A program made the position numbers and the translations under genes. Below the pieces are notes generated by a model. That model was not told where the DNA came from. It worked only from the letters and a program-made list of their open reading frames with translations, and did not search any database. Below are positions 22,006 to 32,505 of a stretch of DNA of 64,000 nucleotides, one piece after another. Position 1 is the first letter of the stretch, and every line of letters starts with the position of its first letter. The stretch is from contig JBBHKE010000534.1 in NCBI GenBank assembly GCA_037447655.1, positions 1 to 64,000 on the forward strand, in the 5' to 3' direction. The DNA comes from Zygnema cylindricum (Eukaryota > Streptophyta > Zygnematophyceae > Zygnematales > Zygnemataceae).

Positions 22006-22924
22006 TATTGTTCTACGATCACTCGAGCAGGTGGAGCATCAACAGTAGTAGTGGAAGTAGACATAATCTCACTCACAGAAGCTTATCTAGAATCCTATCA
22101 ACCAGCTGTTTTTCTACAGCCTACCAAATCTGATACAATGAACAAGAGTGCTTTAAACTATACCACAATATAGAATATCACAAGGACTGACAACTCCCAA
22201 AGTTTAAGCTCAATTGATCCAACATACACCAAGATATGCAACTCAAAAGTTTCCCAAAAATAGTCTGCAGATTACACAGTTTGAAAGTCTGGATTCATAA
22301 AATGTTCTACATCCTAAGTCTTATACTCTTCTCTCAGTTGTAATACTACATAGTGCTGTACCGCCGATATAAGTGTTTTACAAAGATACGTCCAAAAGGA
22401 CTAAACTGCCACTAAGGTCTAAGTGCTCCTACTTACGCTTAAAACTAATATATCACTGTACACTCAATATGACTAAGAATCCTATACAAGTGATTTTATC
22501 AAATACTTGTTGCTTGGCTAAGTGAATCTCGTCTGTTGACTTGATTCATATCAACCGCAGTAGCGCAGTCCAATTCCGGATTATACTCAAATATCCGCAG
22601 CTACGTAGCAGCTGCGTTATCACATTAAAAAGTTAGCCGCAGTTGCATTTGTCTTATTGTGTAGCAACTGCGTTGTCATGTTCCCAAAATGTCTGCAAGT
22701 GCGTTTGTCCCGTTGCGTCGCAGGCTACTTTCGTCCGTATGGTCAATATCATAAATAACTGCAGCTGCGCTTGTTCCATCAACGTCGCAACTGCGTTGTT
22801 CCAACGTTGGTGTCGGTATCATTCAAGATCTTGCACTGTGTTTCAAGTGACGACGCGTGTCCCTATAGATATATTTTTCTGCCGTCCTATAAAAATGTTG
22901 AGACTTAAAGCTTTCAAAACAACA
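22006..22924 (-). mobile_element. 5' LTR of element D (E-type)
   Basis: In minus sense it starts TGTTGTTTTGAAAGCTTTAAG and ends ..GTAGAACAATA, immediately before GGTTATGGG. It matches the plus-strand LTR 24741-25630 along its whole length, including GC-rich CAGCTGCG-type blocks. Its last part encodes the gag N-terminus (ATG complement at 22062-22064: MSTSTTTVDAPP). Confidence 0.75.
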
Positions 22925-24740
22925 AAACTTTCTTACTCAAGGAAAGTATAAGTCACAAATTGACAAGCAAGTTCTCACTTTGCCTACTTCGCAGCCTTAA
23001 GGGAGCCTCTGAACATCCGGGAAGCCTTCTCATCATCAGAGCGGAACCACTGGATCGAGGCGGCAAACGATTAAATGAACTCGATCATAGAGGCTCAGAC
23101 ATGGGAGCTTGTGGACCTTCCTCTAGATCGAAAAGCGATCGGCAGCAAATGGGTATTCAAGGTGAAGTTAAATCCAGATAATACTATTGAACGATATAAG
23201 GCTAGACTTGTGGCAAAGGGGTATAATAAAAAGGAATGAATTGACTTTGCAAAAACATTTTCTCCTGTTGTAAGATTTCCGACAGTTAGGATTTTGCTAT
23301 ATGTGGCTGCTATAGAAGATATGGAAATACATCAGATGGATGTAAAGACGGCCTTTTTGCATGGAGAACTAGAGGAGACCATTTACATGCAGCAGCGTGA
23401 AATGTATGCAGAACCAGGAAAAGAGCACTTAGTATGTAAACTGCTAAAATCATTGTACGGCCTAAAATTGGCCTCGAGGCAATGGAATCTAAAACTTGAT
23501 GAATTCTTAACTTGTCTAGGTTTAAAAAGATAAGCTCTGATCACTCTGTCTATGTTCTAAAGGGTGAGGATGGAATAGTATATATAGCGGTATACGTAGA
23601 TGAAATATTATTAGTTAGCAAATCAATGGCTGAAATTAACAAAATTAAAAATGCTTTAAAATCACGGTTCGAGATGAAAGACCTCGGTGAGACAAAATAT
23701 TTTTTGGGTATTTAGGTAGAGAGGGATAGGAAAAACAAACTAATAAAATTGACTCAAAAGGAGGCTATTGGAAACATGCTAGATAAATATGGAATGCGAG
23801 GGGCAAAAGGATGTGTAACACCAATGGAGTTTCGGCATAAGTTAGAGGGGGAAGAAACAGAACCGGGTGTTATTGTTAGTGAAATTTTTGAGTCAGGGGA
23901 AGATGATCTTATGACACTAATACCTTACAGACAAATAGTGGGAAGTTTAATTTATTTCATGAACTGTACCCGTCCGGATATTGCTGCAGCAGTTTGGGTA
24001 TGAGCAAAAGTCTAGAGAATCCGAGGAAATTTGACCGTGATGCAGCAAGAAGAGTTCTAAGATACTTGGCAAGAACCAACGACCTCAAACTCACACTAGG
24101 CGGAGGAGAAGTAAAGCTGCAAACATGGAGTGATGCAAGCTATAGCGACATGCCAAGTCGAAAATCCACCACGTGATTCGTTCTGCAAATTGGGAATGGG
24201 ACTTGTAGTTGGAGCAGCAAACTTCAAAAGGTCACGGCACAATCAACGATGCAGTCAGAATATATGGCAGCGAGCTTGGCCCTCAAAGAACTCCTATGGG
24301 TGAAATCCATGTTGCAAGAATTGTGATACATGCAGGTTGGTCGACAGGTAATATGGTGTGATAATCAGGCTGCCATTACCATTGTTTCTAACCCGAGTCA
24401 CCATTTCAAAAGCAAACACATGGATGTAAGATTACACTTTGTAAGGGAAAAAGTGTTCTCTAGAGTGATTAAGTTATGCTATTTGCCACATGCAAAAATG
24501 GTTGCTGATATGCTCACTAAAGCCCTTTCTACTTCTAAACTGAAGTATTGAAGAGATGCAGTGGGATTAAGTGAATAGCTGAGTTGCTACACTGCTGTAC
24601 TGCCATGTTGCGCTAGTATAACAACGGGGATGTAGTGAGACTAGGTGACCTGCAAAAATTGCTACGTTGCTATGCTGCGTTGCTGCGCTAGTTCGACTTC
24701 GCAGCTCCGCTGGCATAATGAGTCTAAAGCTTTAGGGGAG
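22925..24740 (+). pseudogene. Copia RT-RNase H (E-type), broken
   Basis: Plus-strand pieces: DRKAIGSKWVFKVKLNPDNT (about 23120-23180), EDMEIHQMDVKTAFLHGELEETIYMQQ with SLYGLKLASRQWN (23294-23533), IAVYVDEILLVSK where YVDD has become YVDE, the MEFRHKLEGEE spacer, PYRQIVGSLIYFMNCTRPDIAAA, RNase H WSDASYSDMPS, and WCDNQAAITIVSNPSHHFKSKHMDV. Four or more stops or frameshifts. A TGC-rich 3' untranslated part (24560-24715) leads to polypurine TTTAGGGGAG at the LTR. Confidence 0.85.
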
Positions 24741-25630
24741 TGTTGTTTTGAAAGCTTTAAGTCTTAGCAAATTTATAGGACGGCGGAAAATATATCTATA
24801 GGGACACGCGTCGTCACTTGAAACAACGTGCAAGTTTTTGAATGATACCGACACGCAGATGGAACAAGCGCAGCTGCGACTATTTTTGATATTGACAGTA
24901 CGGACGAACGCAGCCTGCGTTGCAACGAGACAATTGAAACTGCGGATATTTTGGTATGTGACAACGCAGTTGCTATGCAACAAGACAAACGCAGCTGCGG
25001 CTAACTTTTGAATGTGATAACGCTGCTGCTACGAAGCTGCGGATATTTGAATACAATCGGGAATTATCCTGCGCTACTGCGGTTGATATGAATCAAGTCA
25101 ATAGACGAGATTCACTTAGCCAAGCGACAAGTATTTGATCAAATCACCTGTATAGGATTCTCAGTCATATTGAGTGTACAGTGATAGATTAGTTTTTAGC
25201 GTAAGTAGGAGCACTTAGACTTTAGTGACAGTTTAGTTCTTTTGGACGTATCTTTCTAGAACGCCTGTATCGGCGGTACAACACTATGTAGTAGGACAAC
25301 TGAGAGAAGAGTATAAGACTTAGGACGTAGAATATTTTATGTATCCAGACTTCCAGACTATGTTATCTGCAAACTGTTTTTGGGAAACTCTTGAGTTGCA
25401 TATCTTGGTGTATGTTGGATCAATTCAGCTAAAACTTTTGGAGTTGTCAGTCTTTGTAATATTCTATACTGTGGTATAGTTTGAAGCAGTTTGTTTTATT
25501 GTGTCAGATTTGGTGAGCTGTAGAAAATAGTTGTTTAATAGGATTCTTGATAAGCTTCTGTGAGTGAGATTATGTCTACTTCCACTACTACTGCTGATGC
25601 TCCACCTGCTCCAGTGGTTGTGGAACAACA
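24741..25630 (+). mobile_element. Copia LTR (E-type), plus
   Basis: It starts TGTTGTTTTGAAAGC right after a polypurine tract and ends ..GTTGTGGAACAACA. The ATG at 25572 opens MSTSTTTADAPPAPVVVEQ, the LTR-encoded gag N-terminus. Upstream is RT-RNase H, so it acts as a 3' LTR. Downstream the primer site is missing and replaced by short tandem repeats. Confidence 0.75.
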
Positions 25631-25676
25631 TGACGGGTCGTGGAACAACATGACGGGTCGTGGAACAACATGACGG
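25621..25676. repeat. 20-bp tandem repeat at LTR end
   Basis: TGGAACAACATGACGGGTCG is present in two full copies and a partial third. The first ten bases are the LTR terminus itself, so the LTR/primer-site border has been amplified. Confidence 0.9.
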
Positions 25677-25680
25677 CTAC

Positions 25681-28357
25681 ACTGTACGGCTGTTACCTGG
25701 AGGTCATCGGATTAAGTCCTACTAGGGACCGCCTAACTTTTGTAGCAAAGGGACCGCCTAATTTTTGCAGCAAACTAAAGCTTCTGCTCTGTCTCTTTAC
25801 CTTCATGAGACAGCCATGGCTGCCTGCAAGTCTTCAGTGACTACGACAAGTTTGAGGGCTGTTGGAATACCAAAAAAGACAAGACTATAAACTACCTTTT
25901 TTCAACATTGGGAGAAAATAATAGCAACGACTAACTATTTTTATTGTTTATTTGGTTATTTTTTGTGATAAATACTTTTTGTCGAAGATTTAATTGATAG
26001 CCAATGTATTTATTTTAACAATTGTGGTATATTATATGTTAATGTTGTATTATATAACTATTAATGCATTAGTATTTTGCAATTATAACAATATATTTAA
26101 TTGAGCAACATTAAAAATATATTTGCGATGGGGAAAAATAAATTAATTAATTAAAACAGCCTTATGGCCTCTAAGGACCTACCGACCAGCTAGAAGCAAA
26201 TTGGGTGATTAAGGGTAAAATTCCATTAGGCGGTCCAAATAAATGTACGGAAAAGTTTACTGGCAGCCTTTATTGGAAGTCCGCTCCATTTTGTCGGGCC
26301 AGTAAAAAACCTTCCTCAATTATGATTGGCGCCATATAGGTTAGATTCAAGATTTTGAAAATCTTATAAAACTCTTAAAACGGAAAATCACAACATTTAT
26401 CTGTACGGCCGGAGGTAGTTAATGATCATACGTCAAGTTTACGGCTAGATTTTGATTTTGAAAATGGAATCAAAATTTCGAAACAGAATGGTAAAAAATG
26501 CGGCAAACTTTGAAGGTCGCGACAAAATTTGAATGTGGGTGGATGTCAGACGGAACGTGCGAAGATATTTTTGGCTCACCTGCACCCAGCAAGGCATGCG
26601 GCATATGGCGTGTACTATGTGTAGGCCTGTGATCGTTTGTTCAAAGTGGATATTTTCTTTTTCTTTTTCACGTGTACCAATGGAACACGACCAGTATCGT
26701 GGAACTCTTTTCGCGAGGAGAGTATCTTCACACTGTATGATGTGCGGTATTGCTCCGCGGATCTGAAAAAATGCAATATCACACGGCTAGGAATTTTGCC
26801 TACGCCATTAGAGCCTCCCGACAGCTTTTTAGTAATGATGTTTTGTCTGACAAAAAAAAAGTTAAGGTACGATTTTGTACGGCGTTGTTCAAAAACTTAC
26901 GTTGTCCAGTAACGAACCCCATTTTTCGTCTAATGGAATTCTACCTTAACTACTGTATTTTGAGTAGCAGCGTATCGAAGAGATACGATATATGCGTAAT
27001 GGTAACGTAGTCGCAATGAGGAGCACATATTTTTTTGTCATGCACGATTATATTTATTGCCTATGGAGGAATTTCGACCTTATTACGACTTGATTGGATG
27101 CGGTTTCGGACCAATTTTGGAGTAAGTTATTATCGGGCTAACAAAACAAAATATATTTTTGAGAGACGATTTTGAGTACACAGTTTATGTTTTTGCTCTA
27201 TAATCTGAAGTCATATTAAAGTCTATATAGCGTAGCTGATAGAACTTTACTTCACTTAATTTGGATAATTAAGCTACGAGATATGTTAGGTCAAAATAGT
27301 CTTTTCGTGCAATTTTTGGAAACTTTGATGTATAGTAACTTTTCAAGGAAATATTCAAATACGTTACATTTTTTGATGGTAGATAGAAGATTTTATTACC
27401 ATTTCAATAATATTTGGTTTGTAGTAATCAGATTGATATTTAGAGAGATATGGCAGTTTTTGTAAACTGCATAATATAGTTTAATTATTGACTTTTTGAA
27501 GTAATGATTGCTTTTGCCGGTTGGGAATTAGTACTGGTTGTTCAATTGACGGTTCATAAGTCAAAGGTTCTGACGTTTTCAAGAATTAAACAGAGAATAA
27601 GTCTCGTAGTGTCAGTTTTTGATGATAAATATTAGTTATAAGTGCTTTACGTTGTTAAAACTCAATATTGCCTTGGAAATGAAGGCTCAAAACTGTCTCT
27701 CAGTTCTGTCGCCTTCTAAAACCTGAATTCATTAGAAAAAATATGTTTTGCTAGCCTCCCTTTTTCCATATTTGGATCATGTTGGAGTTGCCTTGCATTT
27801 AGTCTAGTGTCTTGTTTGGCAACAAGGATACTTCGGGCTTTGTGATTCCAATAGTCCTTTGGGTTCTGAAGGAGGGAGTTGAACGGATCCTTGATTTGGA
27901 GGGATCCGTGGGTTTTTGGGACCTTCGGAGTTTGATCGCGAGAGTTTTTGGTGGCACCAGTTTGCTTCTCTAGGTACCCTTATTAAGTTAGCATTCGGGG
28001 ACGCTTGGATGTTACTTGTTTTATGTTTAATTTTTTGTAATATATTTATGTATTTTGGTGAATGGCTTTTGATTGAGTAGGGTGGGAGGCAACATTGTTA
28101 AGTATGCTGAAATCACTGTCATAAATATTATGGCAATATAAATTATTTCCATTTTGATTTGATTTGTTATTTCTCAGGATTAGGGTTAGGGTTACTTTTT
28201 TTTGTTTAAAGTTGTTAGCATAGCCCACCGAGCTTGTTGATATTAACGCTCACGGTTAGACAGAACTGAGAGACCATGCATTGTTGTGTTTTATAAGGTG
28301 CACTTGTGTCTTTGATTTCAGTTTATTTTTATTTAAAAATGTCAAAAAAATATATAG
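25681..28357. other. No confident gene; one LTR relic
   Basis: About 2.7 kb of A+T-rich sequence. At 25810-25870 a block (CAGCCATGGCTGCC..AGTGACTACGACAAGTTTGA) matches the U3 start of C-type LTRs, in minus sense. Reading frames around 26.5-27.0 kb (up to 91 codons) show no recognisable domain or splice context. I see nothing else. Confidence 0.5.
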
Positions 28358-28479
28358 ATGGATGTTGGAATAGAAGTGGAGGTGGGGGGGCACCTCGTAG
28401 AGACATGTTTGGAACCCCCGAAATGGGTGAAACTAGCTCTTCCTCCTAGAGGGCTGGCCAAATTTCTGCAGATTCGGGG

Positions 28480-29969
28480 ATGCCATCGGTGCCATCGGTT
28501 TCTCGTACAGGTGGAGGACAAGACATTCCAAATCTCCCAAGTCCTTCCCCAATTTCTCCTGTTTCGTCCACTCCTCCTATTGGGATGTCAACTAAAGATT
28601 TCCCCACTCTAGCCAAATGTGTCGAGCGCAGACAAGCTTCTTGGCAATTTCCACCAATTAGAAGGGCTTCACCTTCTCATTCTTCTTATTCGGTTGCTTC
28701 TACTCACTTTCCTATAATTGGGCCAGCTACCCGTGCTACGCAACCTCACCTTAAGTTCACGGTTCCACCACCACATTTTCATGAAACCGTTGGGTGGAAC
28801 GAGCTTAGGGCTTTGTATAGGAAACAAACACGTGATCACAAGGGTCTTAAATATAGAAATAGAGGTGATACGTCAAGAGCAGACGTGTCAGAATCATGGA
28901 GGAGCCAGGGGAAGGAAAAGCCGAAGATGTCTCCTCTACCACATTCTGATTTTTGTCTATCGAATCCGTTACTGTGGGGAGCGGTTATGGAAGACAAAAC
29001 CCATGAGATATAATAGTTAGAAGGACTATATTGGACCTAAGGGATCCCTCAACATTGATTTTTACCACATCTTCATCATCTTTTCCCAGTTTTGGCAGGG
29101 TTTTGTTGAAAGAGGGGGTAATTGCTGATTTTGTCTCACCCACGGGGGAGGGGGGGGGAATCAACAGCAAGGAGGGGAAGTTTCAGAATTAGTTAAAGAA
29201 AATATACAATCTAATTTACCGTTCCAAATTTCAGAGTTACTTGAGGTAGAGGGAAAAATAAAAACGCATGGAGAACCACTTTTTAGGGAAGGAGAGGAAG
29301 GGGGCTGAGAGGCTACACCCGTGGTTACACAACAAGATTCGAGTCTTTTCCCCAACAAATCGGAAGGTATACGAGCTTTAATGGAGGAGGATTTAGGCGT
29401 AGGTGGAACAGAGTTGAGGGATGACTTAGTTCAAATTCCATCATTGGTACTTACTCCAACGAACAATCCTGAACTAGACTCCCTTCTTTTTCGATACAGG
29501 TATGCTGGAGCTCCAAATCCAGGGGAAGAACATTTGGAAGATATCCTTGGCATAGATATGATTCAAACGCCTATTCTTTCTCGTTTCGAGCATCTTCTTC
29601 CAAATTCTCCCTCTATTGATCAGCTTTTCTTTCCCATTATGCGTTCGGTGGGACACGAGCAATTTGACCTAACCGGGTTAATGTGCGTCATCCAGGCTAA
29701 ATTCAACATTGGAGTAGAGAGGGATATTTCGACGGAGTTAGGAAAGAGTGGGAAGAAAAAGGTTCGGATTCAAGAGGTCTTGAAAATTAGAAGGGAAGTT
29801 GGGGAATTGTCAAGGCCAGCAACTGATCCATTCGGGGTTGGGGGATTTCGTAAGAAGAGACCACAAGGGGTTATAGTGACTGATGATACTCTTTCTGGAT
29901 CTAATGCCAAAAAAAGACAGAGAAAAAAACAAGAACCATTTCATCACCAAATGGAACAGACAATCGGAG
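28480..29969 (+). pseudogene. Unidentified broken reading frame
   Basis: A coding-like stretch of roughly 500 codons, not recognised. The N-terminal part is Pro/Ser-rich (LPSPSPISPVSSTPPIG). The middle has an acidic/hydrophobic segment (NPELDSLLFRYRYAGAPNP, IDQLFFPIMRSVGHEQFDL). The C-terminal part is very basic (GKSGKKKVRIQE, KKRQRKKQEP), like a nuclear-localisation or nucleic-acid-binding tail. The pieces at 28480-29013 and 29321-29969 connect through a frame that breaks at a G-run near 29150 and a TGA at 29308. The frame runs into the repeat block starting at 29970. The composition would fit a retroelement gag/ORF1 or a captured host gene. Confidence 0.4.
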
Positions 29970-30429
29970 AGTTGTCGAGCGTGTTTGGGGACCGTGAGGT
30001 TCAGGTAAGATGTCCTATGTGGTGTGCATGAGAGACCTGCCATCCACCCCAAATTCTAATGATTCCCCGGACCCGTGACCATGCATTTTTCTGTCTTCCC
30101 CCCCCCCCCGGGGATATGCATGGGTAATAATGAGGAATTTTGAGTAAAAGAAAAAGTACCCTGTACCCCCCCTTCAGATCCCCCCCCACCTCTAAGTCCC
30201 GTATGACTAAGATGATTAGACAAATTAGCCGCCAAATTCGCAGTCCCCACAGATCCACGGATTTGCGGGTTTAGAGCGGGGCTCCCAATTCAGCGGTAGG
30301 CAGCCGTCATGCCACCCATGGTGACAGTGTTCGCACATGAGCAGAAGGTCGGACACAGAGGACCCATTGGAAGCAGAGGAACAAGAGGGTGGTTCTGCAA
30401 AATAGGTGAGGTGGAAAGTGGGTGCGTGC
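29970..30429 (-). repeat. Duplicate of gypsy 3' end (copy 1)
   Basis: A direct repeat of 30941-31405, containing (minus sense) the PHD-finger end of the polyprotein, a G-rich polypurine tract (complement at about 30168-30187) and the first part of the LTR. Its right end touches the LTR at 30430. Confidence 0.75.
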
Positions 30430-31138
30430 TGTACTACACTCAGGGCGAAAATTTAGGCGAATGGCTCCGGCCGAATAGACAGCCAAAGTTCCATCTATGG
30501 TACACTAGTCAACAACAAAGTTCTAAAATTGACGTGAAACGTCTAACTTTGACCCGGTGACTTCAATGCTCTGCCAGTCTGTTGGGCCTGAACTAACATC
30601 CTTCTTTGGGCCTGAACTAACATCCTAGTGACAGATAACATCAAGATCTACGGGACAATCTTAAAGGCTGCATGCCGTTCCACAATGTACCCTTTCGCAA
30701 GAGCTACATAGAACAGATGCCATGTAATGAAGCCACCACCTTTGCACCGGACTAACTTTGCAGTTAGACCTCCGTTTAAGGTGAATTGAATTTCGTTGAG
30801 CTCCACGATAAAAAAACAAAGTTTTGATCCGACGGGTTGTCCTCCCTTTCCTGCGTACGCTGGGAACCGTACATGGGGGAGGACGAGGCCCCGGAACTCC
30901 TGGAAGTGCAAATGTGCCGAAAATGCACACGAGCTTGACAGCTGTCGAGCGTGCTTGGGGACCGTGAGGTTCAAGTAAAATGTCCTGTGAGGTGTGCATG
31001 AGAAACCTGCCATCCACCCCAAATGTTGATGATTCTCCGGACCCGTGACCATGCCCTTCTTTGTCTTTCCACCCCAAGGATATGCATAGGTAATAATGAG
31101 GAACTGAGAGTAAAAGTAAAAGGAAAAGTACAAGTACA
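30430..31138 (-). mobile_element. Ty3/gypsy 3' LTR
   Basis: Placed as the minus-strand LTR because it follows a polypurine tract (complement of 31139-31170, GAGGGGGGG..) and has TG..CA ends: TGTACTTGTAC in minus sense to GTGTAGTACA. Its 30430-30940 part recurs at 43877-44358. About 709 bp. The borders are inferred from motif and repeat ends, not from a target duplication. Confidence 0.5.
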
Positions 31139-31204
31139 ACGTACCCCCCCTCAAATTCCCCCCCCCCTCCTCTGAGTCCCGTATGACTAAGAGGATTAGA
31201 CAAA

Positions 31205-31438
31205 TTAGCCGCCAAATTCGCAGTCCCCACAGAACCACGGATTTGCGGGTTGAGAGCGGGGCTCCCAATTCAGTGGTAGGCAGCCGTCATGCCACCCATG
31301 GTGACAGTGTTCGCACATGAGCAGAAGGTCGGACACAGAGGACCCATTGGAAGCAGAGGAACAAGAGGGTGGTTCTGCAAAATAGGTGAGGTGGAAAGTG
31401 GGTGCGTCTTCTAACCCTCGCAAGTGGCAAGGAGCCAC
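31205..31438 (-). pseudogene. PHD-type zinc finger at integrase C-terminus
   Basis: The sequence around NVAPCHLRGLEDAP is followed by LLLMCEHCHHGWHDGCLPL and WFCGDCEFGG, then stop. The C-x2-C, H-x2-C and C-x2-C spacing with W before H is the second half of a PHD finger. An earlier Cys pair is likely decayed (SCSSAS region). It is collinear with the end of the gypsy integrase after the GDVVYHMQ-like module, in the same sense. PHD fingers read histone tails in host proteins, so a targeting role is plausible but inferred. Confidence 0.65.
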
Positions 31439-31789
31439 ATTGATATGATTTTCTTTAATTTTGCGGCCATCGTTCCCCTACAAGGTAAGAACCCCTTTGT
31501 TGGAGACCTCCACTTTTTTCAGTATCACTCGTCCAGCTGAAATGCCCAAAGTATCCTTCTTTTGTTGCATGTGATACACAACATCCCCGGGTATGAATCG
31601 CCGTTGCCGTGGGACATAATTTTCCTCCGGCGTTGGGAATACCAAAGCTGATCCATGTGCTGAGCAGTTTGTAAATTGCCCATAGCCAGAGGTATTTCCC
31701 GTTGAAATACTTTGGCCCGGTCGGCAATCAGTTTCTCGACAGTCCCTTGGTTGTCCATTTCCGGAAGCACAACCGCCTAAGCCGAGGCG

Positions 31790-32505
31790 GCTCCTGGTAG
31801 GATGGGATGTCGGCCGAAGAGAATGAAGTAAGGGCTATATGAGTGGAGGGAGGCTTGTATACTGAACCTGTATCCCATGGCAATCCAAGGCACCCGTCTG
31901 TCCCATTCTCCCAAATCCTCTTCAACGACATATTTTCGTAGTGACCGCTTCACTATCTGTACGCACCTCTCAACGAAACCATCGGCTTAGGGGTGGTCTC
32001 GGCTGGTCAATTCGATGTCAATGAGGCACTTTTCCAAAAGGTTAGAAAATTCTCCAGTAAACTCGGACCCCTGATCCGTGAGAACTTCGGCCGGTGCTCC
32101 AAATTGGGACAACACTCTCTGCAAGAATGTGTCCGCGATTGCTTTTGACTCCTTTCGGGGAAGAACCACCAAATCGATCCATTCGGAGAAGTGTTCAATC
32201 ATTACCAGAACAAAACGGTTTCCCTTCCGGCTGGTTAGAAGTGGTCCCATCAGATTGAATGACCACCTGTAAAACATCCCCCGGATGGGGAGAGAATGAA
32301 GTTCTGTTCCACCCTTTTTGCCAAAGGCGACTTTCACCCGGTCACAAGATGGGCATGTGTGCACCACATGATTGACCTGGGCCCGCAACCCATGCCACCA
32401 GTACGACCTGGTAACCAGTGAGGTTGTTCGTTTCTGTCCGAAGTGCCCGCATTGCTCGTGAAATCGAACAATGAGGGTTTCCCGATTTGTCGGAGGGGGA
32501 ACCAC
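31790..32505 (-). pseudogene. Gypsy integrase core
   Basis: Zinc-binding H..H..C..C is visible (RFHEQCGHFGQKRT, HTCPSCDRVK). The catalytic core starts at FNLMGPLL, where the expected first Asp is Asn, followed by LTDQGSEFTG (second Asp). After an in-frame TAA at about 31986-31988 come ADGFVERC (the Glu), then PWIAMGYRFSIQ and SPYFILFGRHPILP. The Asp-to-Asn change and the TAA would inactivate it. Confidence 0.8.

Noticed and set aside
22125-22138. A 3'-end tRNA primer site (TTGTATCAGATTT, also 25499, 60046, 17325)
   Set aside because: It looked like TGGTATCAGA, but homology between the LTR copies continues ~130 bp further to the GAACAACA end, so this motif is inside the LTR.
26533-27010. Overlapping frames at 26.5-27.0 kb as a gene
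   Set aside because: No domain, biased composition or splice context; frames overlap each other.
30648-31268. 206-codon minus-strand gene
   Set aside because: It is the gypsy LTR and 3' untranslated region read through; the second copy at 43877-44358 breaks the frame.
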